Positions 40,836 through 50,500 are shown, numbered from the stretch's first letter. The stretch is 64,000 bases of DNA from Pictodentalium vernedei (GCA_031216915.1 CM062290.1:385064718-385128717), one strand, 5' to 3'. The notes: a model not told the origin generated them from the letters alone. A program made the numbers and translations.

Positions 40836-41330
40836 GTACAGCCCACTTAATTGGATACCACTCAATAGGATAACCCTGTTAATTATAATTAGAAAAGATA
40901 ACTTCCTAGAAAAAATAACTGTCAAACCCAGAACCATTTAGGCAACCTTTAGTTCAAATTTGACGGTGTTTATTGCATATGGTTTATCCCTTTACCCAAC
41001 GTAACGGCCAGCGCTATTCACAAAAATCGCCAGTTAATTTATATTATTTTTTCATTTTTTGTCTCAAAAACAGAGGTTATGACCCCTCTTTGGAACAAGC
41101 TCGTCAAGCTTGTTCCAATGAGGGGTCATAACCTGTTTTTGTGACAAAAAATGAAAAAAATTAGTTATTCAAAAATTTTGTTTGCAAGTGTTGTCTGCTT
41201 TTCATGTTAGATAAAGGGTTAACTCCTGTTGAATATCTTGCAACATGTCGAAACATTACCCTGATAATCACTGACTTCCTTGTTTTTTTTACCAATTTGG
41301 CCTCATTACATCCAATGCAGGCATATGTAT
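40836..41330 (+). mobile_element. P element split by a TH2
   Basis: The left end TACAGCCCACTTAATTGGAT and P motifs run to TTGCATATGGTTTAT. TH2 at 40988-41218 follows, and P resumes at TTAACTCCTGTTGAATATC to CCAATGCAGGCATATG. Confidence 0.65.
40988..41218 (+). mobile_element. TH2 hairpin MITE
   Basis: CCCTTTACCCAACGTAACGG at the left and GATAAAGGG-TTAA at the right. The arms GAGGTTATGACCCCT and AGGGGTCATAACCT surround GGAACAAGCTCGTCAAGC. The left TTAA has become TTAT. Confidence 0.82.
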
Positions 41331-41332
41331 AG

Positions 41333-41489
41333 GTTATTACCACCATGTGGATTTCCAAGATGGTGTACTGACTTTGAGACCTCTTGCCTGTGCACATATC
41401 AACCAGTCCATTAGGATGAGTTATATGACCCAGAGGCGAGGTTGAGACTGCCAATACACCATCTCGGAACCCCACTTGGTGGTAATAAC
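41333..41489. mobile_element. Small TIR element (~157 bp)
   Basis: GTTATTACCACCATGTGG and CCACTTGGTGGTAATAAC are inverted ends. The similarity continues inward (AAGATGGTGTA / TACACCATCT). It lies at the edge of the P element; the duplication is unclear. Confidence 0.65.
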
Positions 41490-42009
41490 TGATTTATCTT
41501 ACAATATTTCACCATTTCTTGGCTTGTTTGCATATATTTAGATAATCATTCAGCATCTATGAATTGATTTTTTATGAAAGAGGGTCATAACATCATGGTA
41601 TTGTGTTTTTGTTATGTGCATGACATAATCCCCATTCATTGTTCTTCTTGTACTCTAATTGCTGAAGCTTATGGTATTGTTTTAGAGGGGTGTTTTATGT
41701 TTTATTTTTTGCGTTTAACACATGGTAAGCCCATAAAAAAGATCATAGTGGCAAAAAATGACCTTGTTTAATTTATTTCATTGAGCTGGTGATTTATTTA
41801 TCATTGAATTACTGTTATAAAAAATTATGGTGTGGCCATGTGTAAGCTAATAATCGATGCCAATTGAGTGCAGGTAGACTGACATTGTTCTCTTTCTGAA
41901 TCAAATGATCGCACGTTTGGTGGTTGTCCCCCTCAAGACATGTTTGTATTTTGTCCAGATGTTTTTCCTTGTGTTGGGGGAAATAGACACTTGTTGTAAG
42001 ATAAAATCT
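41490..42009. other. No recognisable feature
   Basis: Single-copy sequence. Short frames on both strands (65 and 71 codons) show no motif I can name. Confidence 0.4.
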
Positions 42010-42432
42010 ATTATCAGTGAGCTCTGTCAAACAAGATAAAATTGAGTAACTGCTTAATTTATCTCTAGAATACAGGAAGGCACCAAATCCCTGTCAACAT
42101 AATACAGAGGAACCCTGTTAATTGAATAGCCACTTTGCCCATGAAAATTATTCAATTAACAGAAGTATTCATTTAACAGGATTGTGTCACTTTCCTGTAT
42201 TCTAGAGATATAGGTCTATTGACAAAGGAAAACTGGGGAGAGACAGGGTAATTTCTTGACAGGTTACAAGATTGTTTATTCAATTAACAGGAGTTTACTC
42301 TATAACCTATATTCAATTAACAGGTTAAATTTGTACTGGAGATATGGTAAATGGTTTTGTGTTGGGAAATTATTTTCAATTAACAGGGTTATTCAGTTAA
42401 GAGATATCTAGTTAAGTGAGCTCCACTGTACT
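42010..42432 (-). mobile_element. P fragment followed by a P element (inverted)
   Basis: 42010-42105 is a right-half fragment (GAGCTCTGTCAAACAAGATA). 42108-42430 runs from CAGAGGAACCCTGTTAATTG to TAAGTGAGCTCCACTG-TA, a P copy in the opposite orientation. It lacks the central hairpin. Confidence 0.72.
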
Positions 42433-42708
42433 CCTGTTAAATGAATACATTTCAGTTCAAAGTCACTGATCAGTTAACAGGTTTCTTCTGTATTCACAAT
42501 AAAAAATTATGACCAGAATTTCTCCCAAGAATTATGCCTTTTCATTTATTAAAAAATGGTACGTGTTGCACACAGAGTTATGCTATAATAGATTGAATTG
42601 TACAGTACATGTATTGTTCTAAACTTCTTTCACATTTATGTCTCAGACCATCCTTGGGGCCAATTCCTGTTTTCAATTTCCATCTTTTTTTTTAAAAATC
42701 TCCCCCAG

Positions 42709-43146
42709 GAAGTGAAACATGCTTGTTTACTGTGGTAAACAAGCTCTGTTTTACTGATAAAATAGAACCCGGCAACCAATGTTTGTGGTGGAAGTCCTCC
42801 AAAATGGGTATAAAGGAATGGCTGAACTGAACTTTATATCCATGTTACGGTCTTGATTAACCCTTTACCCAACGATACGTCGCATCTGCTGCGTAATATG
42901 CAAATTCAGCAGCTGAAAAAATATTATTTTTCGAAAAATTTCAACAAAACCATATCATGTGACCCCTCTTTGGAATGAGCTCATCGAGATCGTTCCAAAG
43001 AGGGGTCACATGATATGGTTCTGTTGAAATTTTTTGAAAAAATTTCAAAAAATGATATTTAAAATAATAAATTTTGAAATCTTCCATGTTGGGTAAAGGG
43101 TTAAACATTGTGCAGAAATATATGACCTTAAACACCAATAAATATT
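42709..43146 (+). mobile_element. SINE-B split by a TH1
   Basis: The head CAGGAAGTGAAACATGCTTG, the hairpin and the middle reach GGTCTTGATTAA. TH1 (42861-43100) follows, then TTAAACATTGTGCAGAAATA and ACCTTAAACACCAATAAATA. Confidence 0.75.
42861..43100 (-). mobile_element. TH1 hairpin MITE, complete, inverted
   Basis: TTAA at 42857-42860 and 43101-43104. The asymmetric subterminal words (GCATCTGCTGCGTAATATGC on the left here) show the orientation is opposite to 24047-24285. Confidence 0.88.
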
Positions 43147-43385
43147 GAGAAATTCAAATCACAAAATCCCATTTTCTATCTCATTTTGCCAATGAATTTT
43201 GTGATTGTCAGGGTAATTGACATATTTCAAGATTTTTTATTCAATTAACAGGAGTTTACCTTTTAACCTATATGCATTTAACAGGTCACATTTGCACTGA
43301 AGGCAGTGAAGGTATTGTAAATGGTTTTATGTTTGGAAGTTATATTCAGTTGAAAGGTATATTCATTAAAGAGATATACAATCAA
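43147..43385 (-). mobile_element. P element fragment
   Basis: GATTGTCAGGGTAATTGAC, ATTCAATTAACAGGAGTTTA and AATGGTTTTATGTTTGGAA follow the inverted P order. Confidence 0.55.
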
Positions 43386-43464
43386 CTGGTTGGGTTCTAG
43401 AAGCCACTATCATGGCTCTATTGAAGAGTACTGAAAGCCACTTTAGTGGCTTTACACTGCTTGC

Positions 43465-43779
43465 TGTCCCGAGTTCGATCCCTGTCCGGGATGACCCGCA
43501 TTGTGTCTTTGGGCAAGGCACTTTATCGTGGTTGCCTACATGGGGGCATGATGATGCCGTGTACTAAGGCATACTGCTCGTTGATGGTGCACATGTCTTC
43601 AACCGCTGTAACCCTGCTTGAGCGGAGCTTGGACAAAGTTAGAATGTTGAGCTGACAGTTGCTCGTCGATGCTCGGTGGTTCTCTCTGGGTACTCTGGCT
43701 TCCTCCACCCGTAAAACTGTTATGGTCACGATTAGCCATTGTGCATAAGTATGTGACCTTAAACACTAATAAACAATAA
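43465..43779 (+). mobile_element. SINE-A, head partly lost
   Basis: Begins just before the B box (GAGTTCGATCCC), without the A box, and ends AAACACTAATAAACAATAA. Flanks ACACTGCTTGC / ACACTGCATGC look like an 11-bp duplication with one change. Confidence 0.82.
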
Positions 43780-43928
43780 ACACTGCATGCTTTAGCTGAT
43801 GTTTGGCCAGCAATAGAACAAAAAATATTTTATATGAAATTGTTGTTGTTACAATTTATTTGAGAGTGCCAACAGGCATTCTCTAATAAATTATAACAGA
43901 TCCTTTATTATGAACAAAACCTTATTAA

Positions 43929-44603
43929 CTTGTAGAGTGCTAAAAATGTTTTTGTAAAAAATATTTGGCATGTCCCAATTTGTTCACATGTCTTTGCTTT
44001 GTTACAATTTTTGAGAGAGTGCCTGCAGGCACTCTCACATAAATTGTAACAAAGCAAATCTATTATTATTATTATTATTTATTAGGGTTTAATGACACAT
44101 TAACAGCCAAGGTTATATCATATCAGTGACAGTTTTATAGGTGGAGGAAGCCGGAGTACCCAGGGAGAACCACCGCGCAACGATGAGCAGCTGCCAACTC
44201 CACTGAACATCGTAACTCTGCACTGCAGCACGGGCAGGGTTCGATTGGTTGAAGACATGCACACCATTGACGTGCAGTACACCTTAGCACACAGCGTCAT
44301 CATTCCCCCATGTGGACAATCGGGGTGAATTGCCTTGCCCAAGGACACAATGTGGGAGTCTGCATCGATCGCTCAGACAGTCACCCATCCAAGGACTAAC
44401 TGGGCTCGACGTTGCTTAACTTCGGTGATCTGATGAGAACTGGTTACCCCAATGCCACCGTGCCACTGGTAAGCAAATCTCTACTGACTAAGTAATTTCA
44501 CTTCAAAGATAATATGAGGCATATCCAGTGAATATGAAGCCTTTACGTTAAGGTACCTGCACTTCAGGGTAAAGCCCAAATATGCACTTCCAGCACTCTA
44601 CCA
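43929..44603 (+). mobile_element. Inner D element, TTAA-flanked
   Basis: CTTGTAGAGTGCTAAAAATG to CCAGCACTCTACCAG, with TTAA at 43925-43928 and 44604-44607. The hairpin TTTGAGAGAGTGCCTGCAGG-CACTCTCACA is next to the SINE insertion. Confidence 0.75.
44062..44470 (-). mobile_element. SINE with 5S-rRNA-derived head and SINE-A body
   Basis: The tail and body (44062-44346) are those of SINE-A. The head (about 44350-44470, complement) reads AAGTTAAGCAACGTCGAGC and TTGGATGGGTGACTG, matching the A-box and C-box region of 5S rRNA genes (AAGCTAAGCAGGGTCGGGC and TTGGATGGGAGACCG, from memory). It is flanked by a perfect 10-bp duplication AAGCAAATCT (44052-44061, 44471-44480), so it moved as one unit. It is a SINE3-type retroposon, not a 5S gene. 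Confidence 0.9.
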
Positions 44604-44850
44604 GTTAAACTGGGCTCCCCATAATGGTAGCAATAAAATCTCTGAAAAGAAAAAAATCCTCATGTTACAAATTACCTTAGAAAAATAATTGAGCACTCTA
44701 CTAGTTAAGTGGACTCCAAATATGCACTTCCAGCACTCTGCCAGTTAAACTGGGCTCCCCATAATGGTCTTTAAAGAAAAAATTCTTATGTTACAAATCA
44801 CCTTTGAAAAATAATTGAGCACTCTACTAGTAAAGTGGACTCAACCAAAT
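44581..44850 (+). repeat. 140-bp tandem duplication of D ends
   Basis: TATGCACTTCCAGCACTCT recurs at 44581 and 44721 with matching following sequence (CTGGGCTCCCCATAATGGT). The second copy has a small deletion. The unit runs across the D-in-D junction, so it arose after the nesting. Confidence 0.85.
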
Positions 44851-44894
44851 TGCAATAAATTGCTTTTGAAATCAAACACAAAAACAGTCATTAA

Positions 44895-45103
44895 CCCTTT
44901 ACCCAACGCAGACGATATCAAAATTTATTATTTTAAATATCATTTTTTTAATTTTTTAAAAAAATGTCAACAAAACCATATCATGTGACCCCTTTTTGGT
45001 ACGAGCTCGACGAGCTCGTTCCAAAGAGGGGTCACATGATATGGTTTTGTTGAAATTTTTCGAAAAATAAAAAAAATTTCAGCTGCTGAATTTGCATTAT
45101 ATG
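44895..45103 (+). mobile_element. TH1 hairpin MITE, right end cut
   Basis: TTAA-CCCTTTACCCAACG at the left. The hairpin with GAGCTCGACGAGCTC at the tip is intact. It stops after CTGCTGAATTTGCAT with no TTAA, and the Penelope-like relic follows. Confidence 0.82.
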
Positions 45104-45128
45104 AGTAAATAAATGAATTTCTAGAATA

Positions 45129-45705
45129 CTAGAAATCCTTTCTGTTCAGGCCGAGTGGTATTAGCGTTCTAAGTGTAAAAATCCACTTAATTTCAGCAGC
45201 ATGTCTTTTCGTGTGGCTGTGTAGTGCCTCGGGATCGGTAGGGAGTACCTGAATAATCTGATATTTTACATCACGGATATTGTGGTCCGGTTGATTGAAG
45301 TGGAAAGCCACCGGAGTATCCCTTTTATGTGATATATCCGAAAAATGTTCCCTTATTCGGATTTTGAAATGTCTTTTCGTTTCACCCACATATTGTTTGT
45401 GGCAATTGGCTCGGTTCGGCCCTTTATGTCTGTTCTTGGTGGTCGAGCCGGTGAACCATCTTTGTGTGGGTAGTGCCTTGTAAGTTGTGCAGTTCTTGTC
45501 GTGGCATGGTAGAAAGGGATTAGATATGGTGATTCCACTGATTTGTTTGAGAGGTGGTATTCTGGCTGTTAGTTTCAGGTGGCGAGTCAGTCCTCGGACG
45601 TTTAGAGGGATTGCTGGTATTATTCGGCTCTGTTTCCGACATGATGACCGTGCTAACAGAGCTGATCGATGATCCCAGGCTAATGTTGCTGCTGGAGCTT
45701 TCGGC
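45129..45705 (-). pseudogene. GIY-YIG endonuclease end of a Penelope-like ORF
   Basis: The frame reads a Cys-containing segment (FLPCHDKNC), then CHKQYVGETKRHFKIRIREH, the GIY-YIG signature region with the conserved Arg and His, then TPVAFHF, HAAEIKWIF and the C-terminus LGLNRKDF with stop at 45126-45129. It is open up to about 45705, but residues before about 45510 do not look like the family. They overlap a second open frame (45520-45861) with KRPRTDSPPE-type low complexity that looks like an ORF N-terminus. I infer that a deletion joined the two ends out of frame. The enzyme nicks target DNA for reverse transcription; this copy cannot act alone. Confidence 0.8.
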
Positions 45706-45813
45706 TATATCTTTTGACATAGTTGTGTTGCAGGTCTTAAATGTGGTAAACCAAAAAATATTCTCTACTGAAGAGCAGGAGTGACCTACACAACAACTAT
45801 ACCCTGTTGTTAA

Positions 45814-45852
45814 GCCTGACCGGTTTCGTTCTAATTTGAACTCATCAGAGGC
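45814..45852 (-). ncRNA. Hammerhead ribozyme motif (type I, minimal)
   Basis: On the minus strand, stem I GCCT (45852-45849) pairs with AGGC (45817-45814). CTGATGA follows, then stem II GTTC/GAAC with loop AAATTA, then GAAA, a CCGG stem III with no loop, and TC before the cleavage site. Every core base (CUGANGA, GAAA, UH) is present. The palindromic CCGG stem III cannot fold in one molecule but can pair between two, as reported for Penelope-associated hammerheads, which work as dimers. It lies at the 5' side of the element, where these ribozymes process transcripts. Confidence 0.88.
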
Positions 45853-46051
45853 GGAGAGCACTCTCGTGCCGGGTTAAATTTAAGTTTCCGAATGTATTTG
45901 AATAAAATTGGCACCGTGATTTGGCAAACCACCTGGTAGTCTATCATTGACAAATACACTTGTCATTTCCTGAGGTTACTACTGGACTTAACACTTTACT
46001 TAAAATATGGCTAGTAGATACATGCAAAGAAACATTTTGAAGTAAATATAA

Positions 46052-46105
46052 ATTTTCATTTTTTGCCTCAAAAACATAGCTTATGACCCCTCATCAGAGT
46101 GAATT
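46052..46105 (+). mobile_element. TH2 remnant
   Basis: TTTTCATTTTTTGCCTCAAA and AACATAGCTTATGACCCCTC are one arm of TH2; the rest is gone. Confidence 0.6.
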
Positions 46106-46114
46106 GGATAAGCT

Positions 46115-48115
46115 CTTTTTAGCTCGCCACTCTTTCTGTCAGGGGAGCTATAGTGATTACTCACTGTCTGTCGTACATCGTCCATCGTCTGTGAAAATGG
46201 TGTTTGCGTCTTCTCCTCCCAAACCGCTGAACCAATTTAATTGATATTTGAGATAATACTTTGTTATAACATCACATTTTGATTTTGTTCAAATCAAGTT
46301 GCCTTGCCCCTCGGTAGGGCCACGCCCAAAAAGTGTGCTTAAATCTTAAAAAAATCTTCTTCTCATGAAGCAGCAGTAGCATAGACTTGATATTTGGTGT
46401 GCAGCTTCCTTTTGAGGTGGAGACTCAGATTGTTCAAGAGTAATTCGAGGAGCTATATTTGCCTTCGTTATGGGAGGGGCAAGAATTTTCTTCCTGTCCA
46501 AAATTTCTACTTTCCAAATCGAGAGGCAGATTTGAACCAAATTTGATATGAGGGCTTATTGGGTCGTAAGTACTTAATTTATGCCCAAAAAAATTTTCCC
46601 GTTGCCCCATGGGAACTGCAGGGGCTAAAAATAGAAAAAAATTAAAACGCCCATATCTCCAAAACTACACGGCACTGAGAATTTTTATTTGGTGTGAAGC
46701 TTCTTTAGGACCAACAGAATGGAATGGTCCAAAAAAGTTGCTGTCGGTTTTATCATGGGGTACTTTTTGGGGACTTTGAAAAAGTACTGAGTCAGCATTT
46801 TTTAACACTGTGGATAATGGGAAAAACATTTAAGACTACTTTTCTCCCAAACCACTGCTCCAAAAGCTTTCAAATTTCACATATAACATCTTTGGAAGAT
46901 TGTTTCACATGTTTATTGAAATTAAATCCCTGGGTCCATATTTGGGCTCTCTATGGGAGCCCAAATGTTTAAATTAGTGCAGTATGAGAAATATTCTTTA
47001 AAAATCTTCTTCTTCTTCAGATTTACCAATAACAATCTTTTGATATTTGGTATGCAGCATGCTTAGGGGGGTGAAATTCAAGTTTGTTCAAGCCAAGTCC
47101 CAAGGTTCATATTTGGGCTCACTGTGGGAACCTGAATTATAACTTAGTTCAAAATGAGGAAGTTTCTTTAAAAATCTTCTTCTTCAGATCCAGCAGTCAA
47201 AATGTTTTGATATTTGGTATGCAGTATCCTTAGGGGGGTGCGATTCAAGTTTGTTCAAGCCATGTCTCTAGGTTCATATTTGGGCTCACTTTGGGAGCTC
47301 GAATTGTAACTTAGTTCAAAATAAGAAATTTTCTTAAAGAATCTTCTTCTTCAGATCCAGCAGTCGGAAAGTTTTGATATTTAGTATGCAGCATCCTTGG
47401 GGGAGGGGGGAGGGGGGGGGGATTCAAGTTTGTTGAAGCCAAGTCCCTGGGTTCATATTTGGGCTCCCTATGGGAGCCCAAATTATAACTTAGTTCAATA
47501 ATTATGAGGAATTTTTCTTTAAAAATCTTCTTCTTCAGATCCAGCAGTCGGAATGTTTTGATATTTGATAAGCAGCATCCTTAGGGGGTTGAGATTCAAG
47601 TTTGTTGAAGTCAAGTCCCTGGGTTCATATTTGGGCTCCCCATGCAATATCCTTAGGGGGGGAATTAAAGTTTGTTCAAGCCTAGTCCCAGGGTTCATAT
47701 TTGGGCTCACTGTAGGAGCCTGAATTATAACTTAGTTCAAAATGAGGAAGTTTCTTTTAAAAAAGCTTCTTCTTCAGATCCGGCAGTCGGAAAGTTTTGA
47801 TATTTTGTATGCAGCATCCTCAGGGGGGTGAAATTCAAGTTTGTTGAAGCCAAGTCCCTGGGTTCATATTTGGGCTCCCCATGCAATATCCTTAGGGGGT
47901 GAAATTCAAGTTTGTTCAAGCCTAGTCCCTGGCTTCATATTTGGGCTCGAATTTTTACTTAGTTCAATATGAAGAATATTCTTTAAAAATCTTTTTTTTT
48001 AGATCCACTGGTCAGAATCTTTGGATATTTGGTATAAGCTTTTCCTAGGAGGGGTAGATGATGCAACTTGTTGAAATCAATTCCCTGGGTTGATATTTAG
48101 GCTACCATGTCAGGT
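46115..48115 (+). repeat. Helentron-like element with long tandem array
   Basis: The leader TTTTTAGCTCGCCACTC and GTCTGTCGTACATCGTCCATCG precede about eight irregular units of roughly 150-230 bp. They share AAAAATCTTCTTCTTCAGAT, GATATTTGGTATGCAGC, TTCAAGTTTGTTCAAGCC and TTCATATTTGGGCTC. A G-rich tract (47400-47420) is one unit's expanded GGGGGGTG. The right terminus is not clear. Confidence 0.8.
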
Positions 48116-48230
48116 GGGCACCGTCAGGCCCTCTGGGGCATCGTGTTAGTTTTGAAGTTCAAATTAGAAAACCTAACAAAAAATATGAACGGCTGTTTTG
48201 CTGAGTGGAGGGTTAAAAAGAAGAGAGTGG

Positions 48231-48670
48231 TAACTGAGTAAATAAGTGTTCTCAACTCTCGTGCCAAAGGACCTGGGATTGATCTGTGGTGAGGAAAGCT
48301 GTAAGCGTGTCTGGACACCCTGGGTGTATCAATATCAATTTTTGGCTTGATACTGTCACAACACATACAGTACACACAACGAGAGGGTAGACAACCAACA
48401 TCAGTTATTCATGCCAGCCCAGCAAATTTGCACATTATGGTCCACCAGTACACTACCCAGTGATCCACTATGTGGCACTTTGCTGTTGAGACCTCAAGTT
48501 TCAACTGGAACTGCAGTTATGGTTCAGAAGAGATGTCCACCCACTTAATGGCCAAGCACAAAATCACTTTGTGTGTGGTGCACTTTATGAGTGGGGACAT
48601 AAAATGACTGTCCATGCAGGTTAAAGATCCCTTTGTAGTATTTGAGAAGCAAGGTTGGCTGAGTCAAATG
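48231..48670 (+). mobile_element. SINE-C, diverged, with insertion
   Basis: CTGAGTAAATAAGTGTTC, CTCGTGCCAAAGGACCTGGG, ATTGATC and the GTGTCTGGACACCC segment parallel 58198-58565. The end (GGGGACATAAAATGACTGTC, GTTAAAGATCCCTTTG, TTTGAGAAGCAAGG) also matches. About 200 bp between (48370-48590) are not in the other copy. Confidence 0.6.
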
Positions 48671-48712
48671 AATTGATTTAAATCATTGATTTTGTAAAAA
48701 AAATTTATTTAA

Positions 48713-48945
48713 CCCTTTACCTAACATGAAATGCAGACGACACTTGCAAAAACTTTTTTTGAATTACTCATTTTTTGTCTCAAAAACATAGGTTATGACC
48801 CATCGTTGGAACGAGCTCGACAAGCCGTTCCAATGAGCGGTCATAACCTATGTTTTTGAGACAAAAAATGAAAAAATAATGAAAATTAATTGCCGATTTT
48901 TGTGAATAGCGATAGTCGGTTTTGGCTGTTACGCTGGGCAAAGGG
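48713..48945 (+). mobile_element. TH2 hairpin MITE, complete
   Basis: TTAA-CCCTTTACCTAACATG at the left and GCTGGGCAAAGGG-TTAA at the right. The arms AACATAGGTTATGACCCATC are long and nearly perfect, with a small deletion at the tip. Confidence 0.85.
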
Positions 48946-49024
48946 TTAAATTAAAATTTTGGCCGTTACGCTGGGCAAAGGGTTAAATTAAAATTTTGGC
49001 CATTACGCTGGGCAAAGGGTTAAA
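48909..49024 (+). repeat. 37-bp tandem triplication of a TH2 end
   Basis: TTTTGGCNGTTACGCTGGGC-AAAGGGTTAAATTAAAA occurs three times in a row. The first belongs to the TH2 right end and flank; the others are copies. The unit contains the terminal repeat and TTAA. Confidence 0.9.
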
Positions 49025-49239
49025 TTAAAAATTTACAAATTGTCTGGAATATTTTCAAACATCTTGGAAGTGAGCTGAGACAGAATGCATATTAACTGTT
49101 GAAATATGGTAATTAGACAGTGTTTATGACAGAACTAATCTATAGGGTGGGAATATACATACCACTGTGTCCTGACCACTACAATGGGCTGTAGGTTAGT
49201 TAAATGTGTCTGAATAACCATATTGAAGTGAATGTAGAT
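49025..49239. other. No recognisable feature
   Basis: Single-copy sequence between TH2 and E. Confidence 0.3.
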
Positions 49240-49243
49240 TTAA

Positions 49244-49481
49244 CTCTTTGCATGCTGCTGGCAGATATCCCTGCCCAGGACATGATTTCTCTTGCCACTG
49301 TAATATGTATCATTTGGGCACATTTAATCCAATTTCTACCCTGTAAATTGAATGGATTTTTCATATACAATGTCTCGAGTTAAATTTGGATGAATTTTTT
49401 ATCAAATCTAGTCATGGCTGTTTCACAGCAGCCATGTCTAGATTTAATGAAAATACTTGAAAATACTTAGCAGGCTAAGAG
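49244..49481 (+). mobile_element. E element, TTAA-flanked MITE
   Basis: TTAA at 49240-49243 and 49482-49485. Ends CTCTTTGCATGCTG and CAGGCTAAGAG are imperfectly inverted. The right half has the hairpin ATCAAATCTAGTCATGGCTG against CAGCCATGTCTAGATT. It is the most complete copy (others: 5627-5719 and 63296-63357). Confidence 0.7.
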
Positions 49482-49485
49482 TTAA

Positions 49486-49842
49486 ACCATATATATGATA
49501 ATCTTTCAGTGAACCCATCAAAAATACTAAATCAACTCTGAGAAAAAGTTTCAATGATTCCTCTCTATTTCCATCTATGCTGTCTATTGTATGTCAAATG
49601 TATTCTGGAAGTCTTTTCCTCATACCATCTCAAAGACTGAAATGGATAACATACGTAAATGTTTTAGTATCAGTTTTTTGTGTCCATTCTTTGGGCAGTC
49701 TTTGATGCAAACTGCTGCCAATACACTCTGTTTCAGTTATCTGAAGGAATCATGTGGGAAAAAGCATCCGCTGGTGAATAATTTATAGTATGGAAACAAA
49801 TATCAAATAAATCGACTTAAATAAAAAAAAATGTGATTCAGT
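49486..49842. other. Single-copy sequence, short frame
   Basis: A 65-codon plus frame (49591-49788) and an acceptor-like CACTCTGTTTCAG (49725-49737) occur together, but the frame starts upstream of the acceptor and matches nothing I know. No repeat. Confidence 0.3.
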
Positions 49843-49999
49843 TAAGAATTGAATGCAATTTTTTAATCTTTATTGGAGTATGAACATGTGGGAATGGGTA
49901 CAAATTATGTATGAATCCTAAAGGGATTCATACAATTTGTACCCATTCCCACATGTTCATACTCCAATAAAGATTATAAAAATTGCATTCAATTCTTAT
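49843..49999. repeat. Near-perfect 157-bp hairpin
   Basis: TAAGAATTGAATGCAATT at one end and AATTGCATTCAATTCTTA at the other continue as paired arms of about 70 bp (ATCTTTATTGGAGTATGAAC, ATGTGGGAATGGGTACAAAT) with a tip of AATCCTAAAGGGATT. Very few mismatches, so it is young or conserved. No other copy is in the window. Confidence 0.85.
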
Positions 50000-50500
50000 A
50001 ATTACATTCCGTACCTGTTTAAACTACTTTTTACCAAACAACAAAGCATAAAGATGAAATAAAACATGTACGAACTTACGAGGCGAAAAATCACCCTCAC
50101 ACAAAAGACAAAGCGCACAACTCTGAGTCACCAAAGAAACAGAAGCGGAGTTGATCACTGTGAGAGGCACTAAAAGTTAAAAACCCGCCCAAACATCGCC
50201 CAATTTACATTCTGTTAACTGCCCTCTACCGTAAATGTGGGTCAAAGTTTGACCAAATGTATTCATTGAAAAATGAATTACATTTGGTCATGATGTTTTC
50301 ATCCAGCTGACCAATGGGAATTGAGTATTTCGACCCAAAACTACATTAACAATGTAATTATTTAAAATATTGATTTGGGGGATTTTTAAAAATAAATAAC
50401 AAAATCACCAACCCTGTCGAGAATTAATATGCAGCTGTATAGTTGCTGCCAATCTATGCTGACTACAAACCCATGCCACTGGACCAGAGAGATGTTAATA
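50000..50500. other. Mostly unexplained; one short hairpin
   Basis: GACCAAATGTATTCATT against AATGAATTACATTTGGTC (50240-50280) makes a small hairpin. A CG-bearing patch at 50080-50160 is not a known repeat. Confidence 0.4.

Larger units (their letters stand above)
43386..44704 (+). mobile_element. D element (long variant) containing a second D and two SINEs
   Basis: The outer D starts CTGGTTGGGTTCTAGAAGCC (43386) and ends GAGCACTCTACTAG before TTAA (44705-44708). Within it lies a SINE-A (43465-43779). At the internal TTAA (43925-43928) sits another D (43929-44603), itself split by the 5S-headed SINE (44062-44470). Three insertion generations are stacked here. Confidence 0.72.
45127..45890 (-). 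mobile_element. Penelope-like element, internally deleted
   Basis: On the minus strand the order is hammerhead motif (45852-45814), a Ser/Thr/Asn-rich N-terminal-like frame, then a GIY-YIG C-terminus ending at 45129. The reverse transcriptase core is missing. A ribozyme in the terminal repeat and a C-terminal GIY-YIG nuclease are hallmarks of Penelope-like retroelements. The length (about 760 bp against the roughly 2.5-4 kb I recall for full elements) and the frame change near 45500-45560 show it is defective. Confidence 0.78.

Noticed and set aside
44350-44470. A 5S rRNA gene
   Set aside because: It is fused to a SINE-A body and tail, flanked by one shared 10-bp duplication and has diverged bases, so it is a SINE head.
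45129-45389. A host GIY-YIG repair nuclease
   Set aside because: The CHKQYVGETKR type signature, the hammerhead next to it and the lack of other exons fit a Penelope-like element.
48777-48860. Rho-independent type terminators
   Set aside because: Hairpins followed by T/A runs here are MITE arms in a eukaryotic genome.
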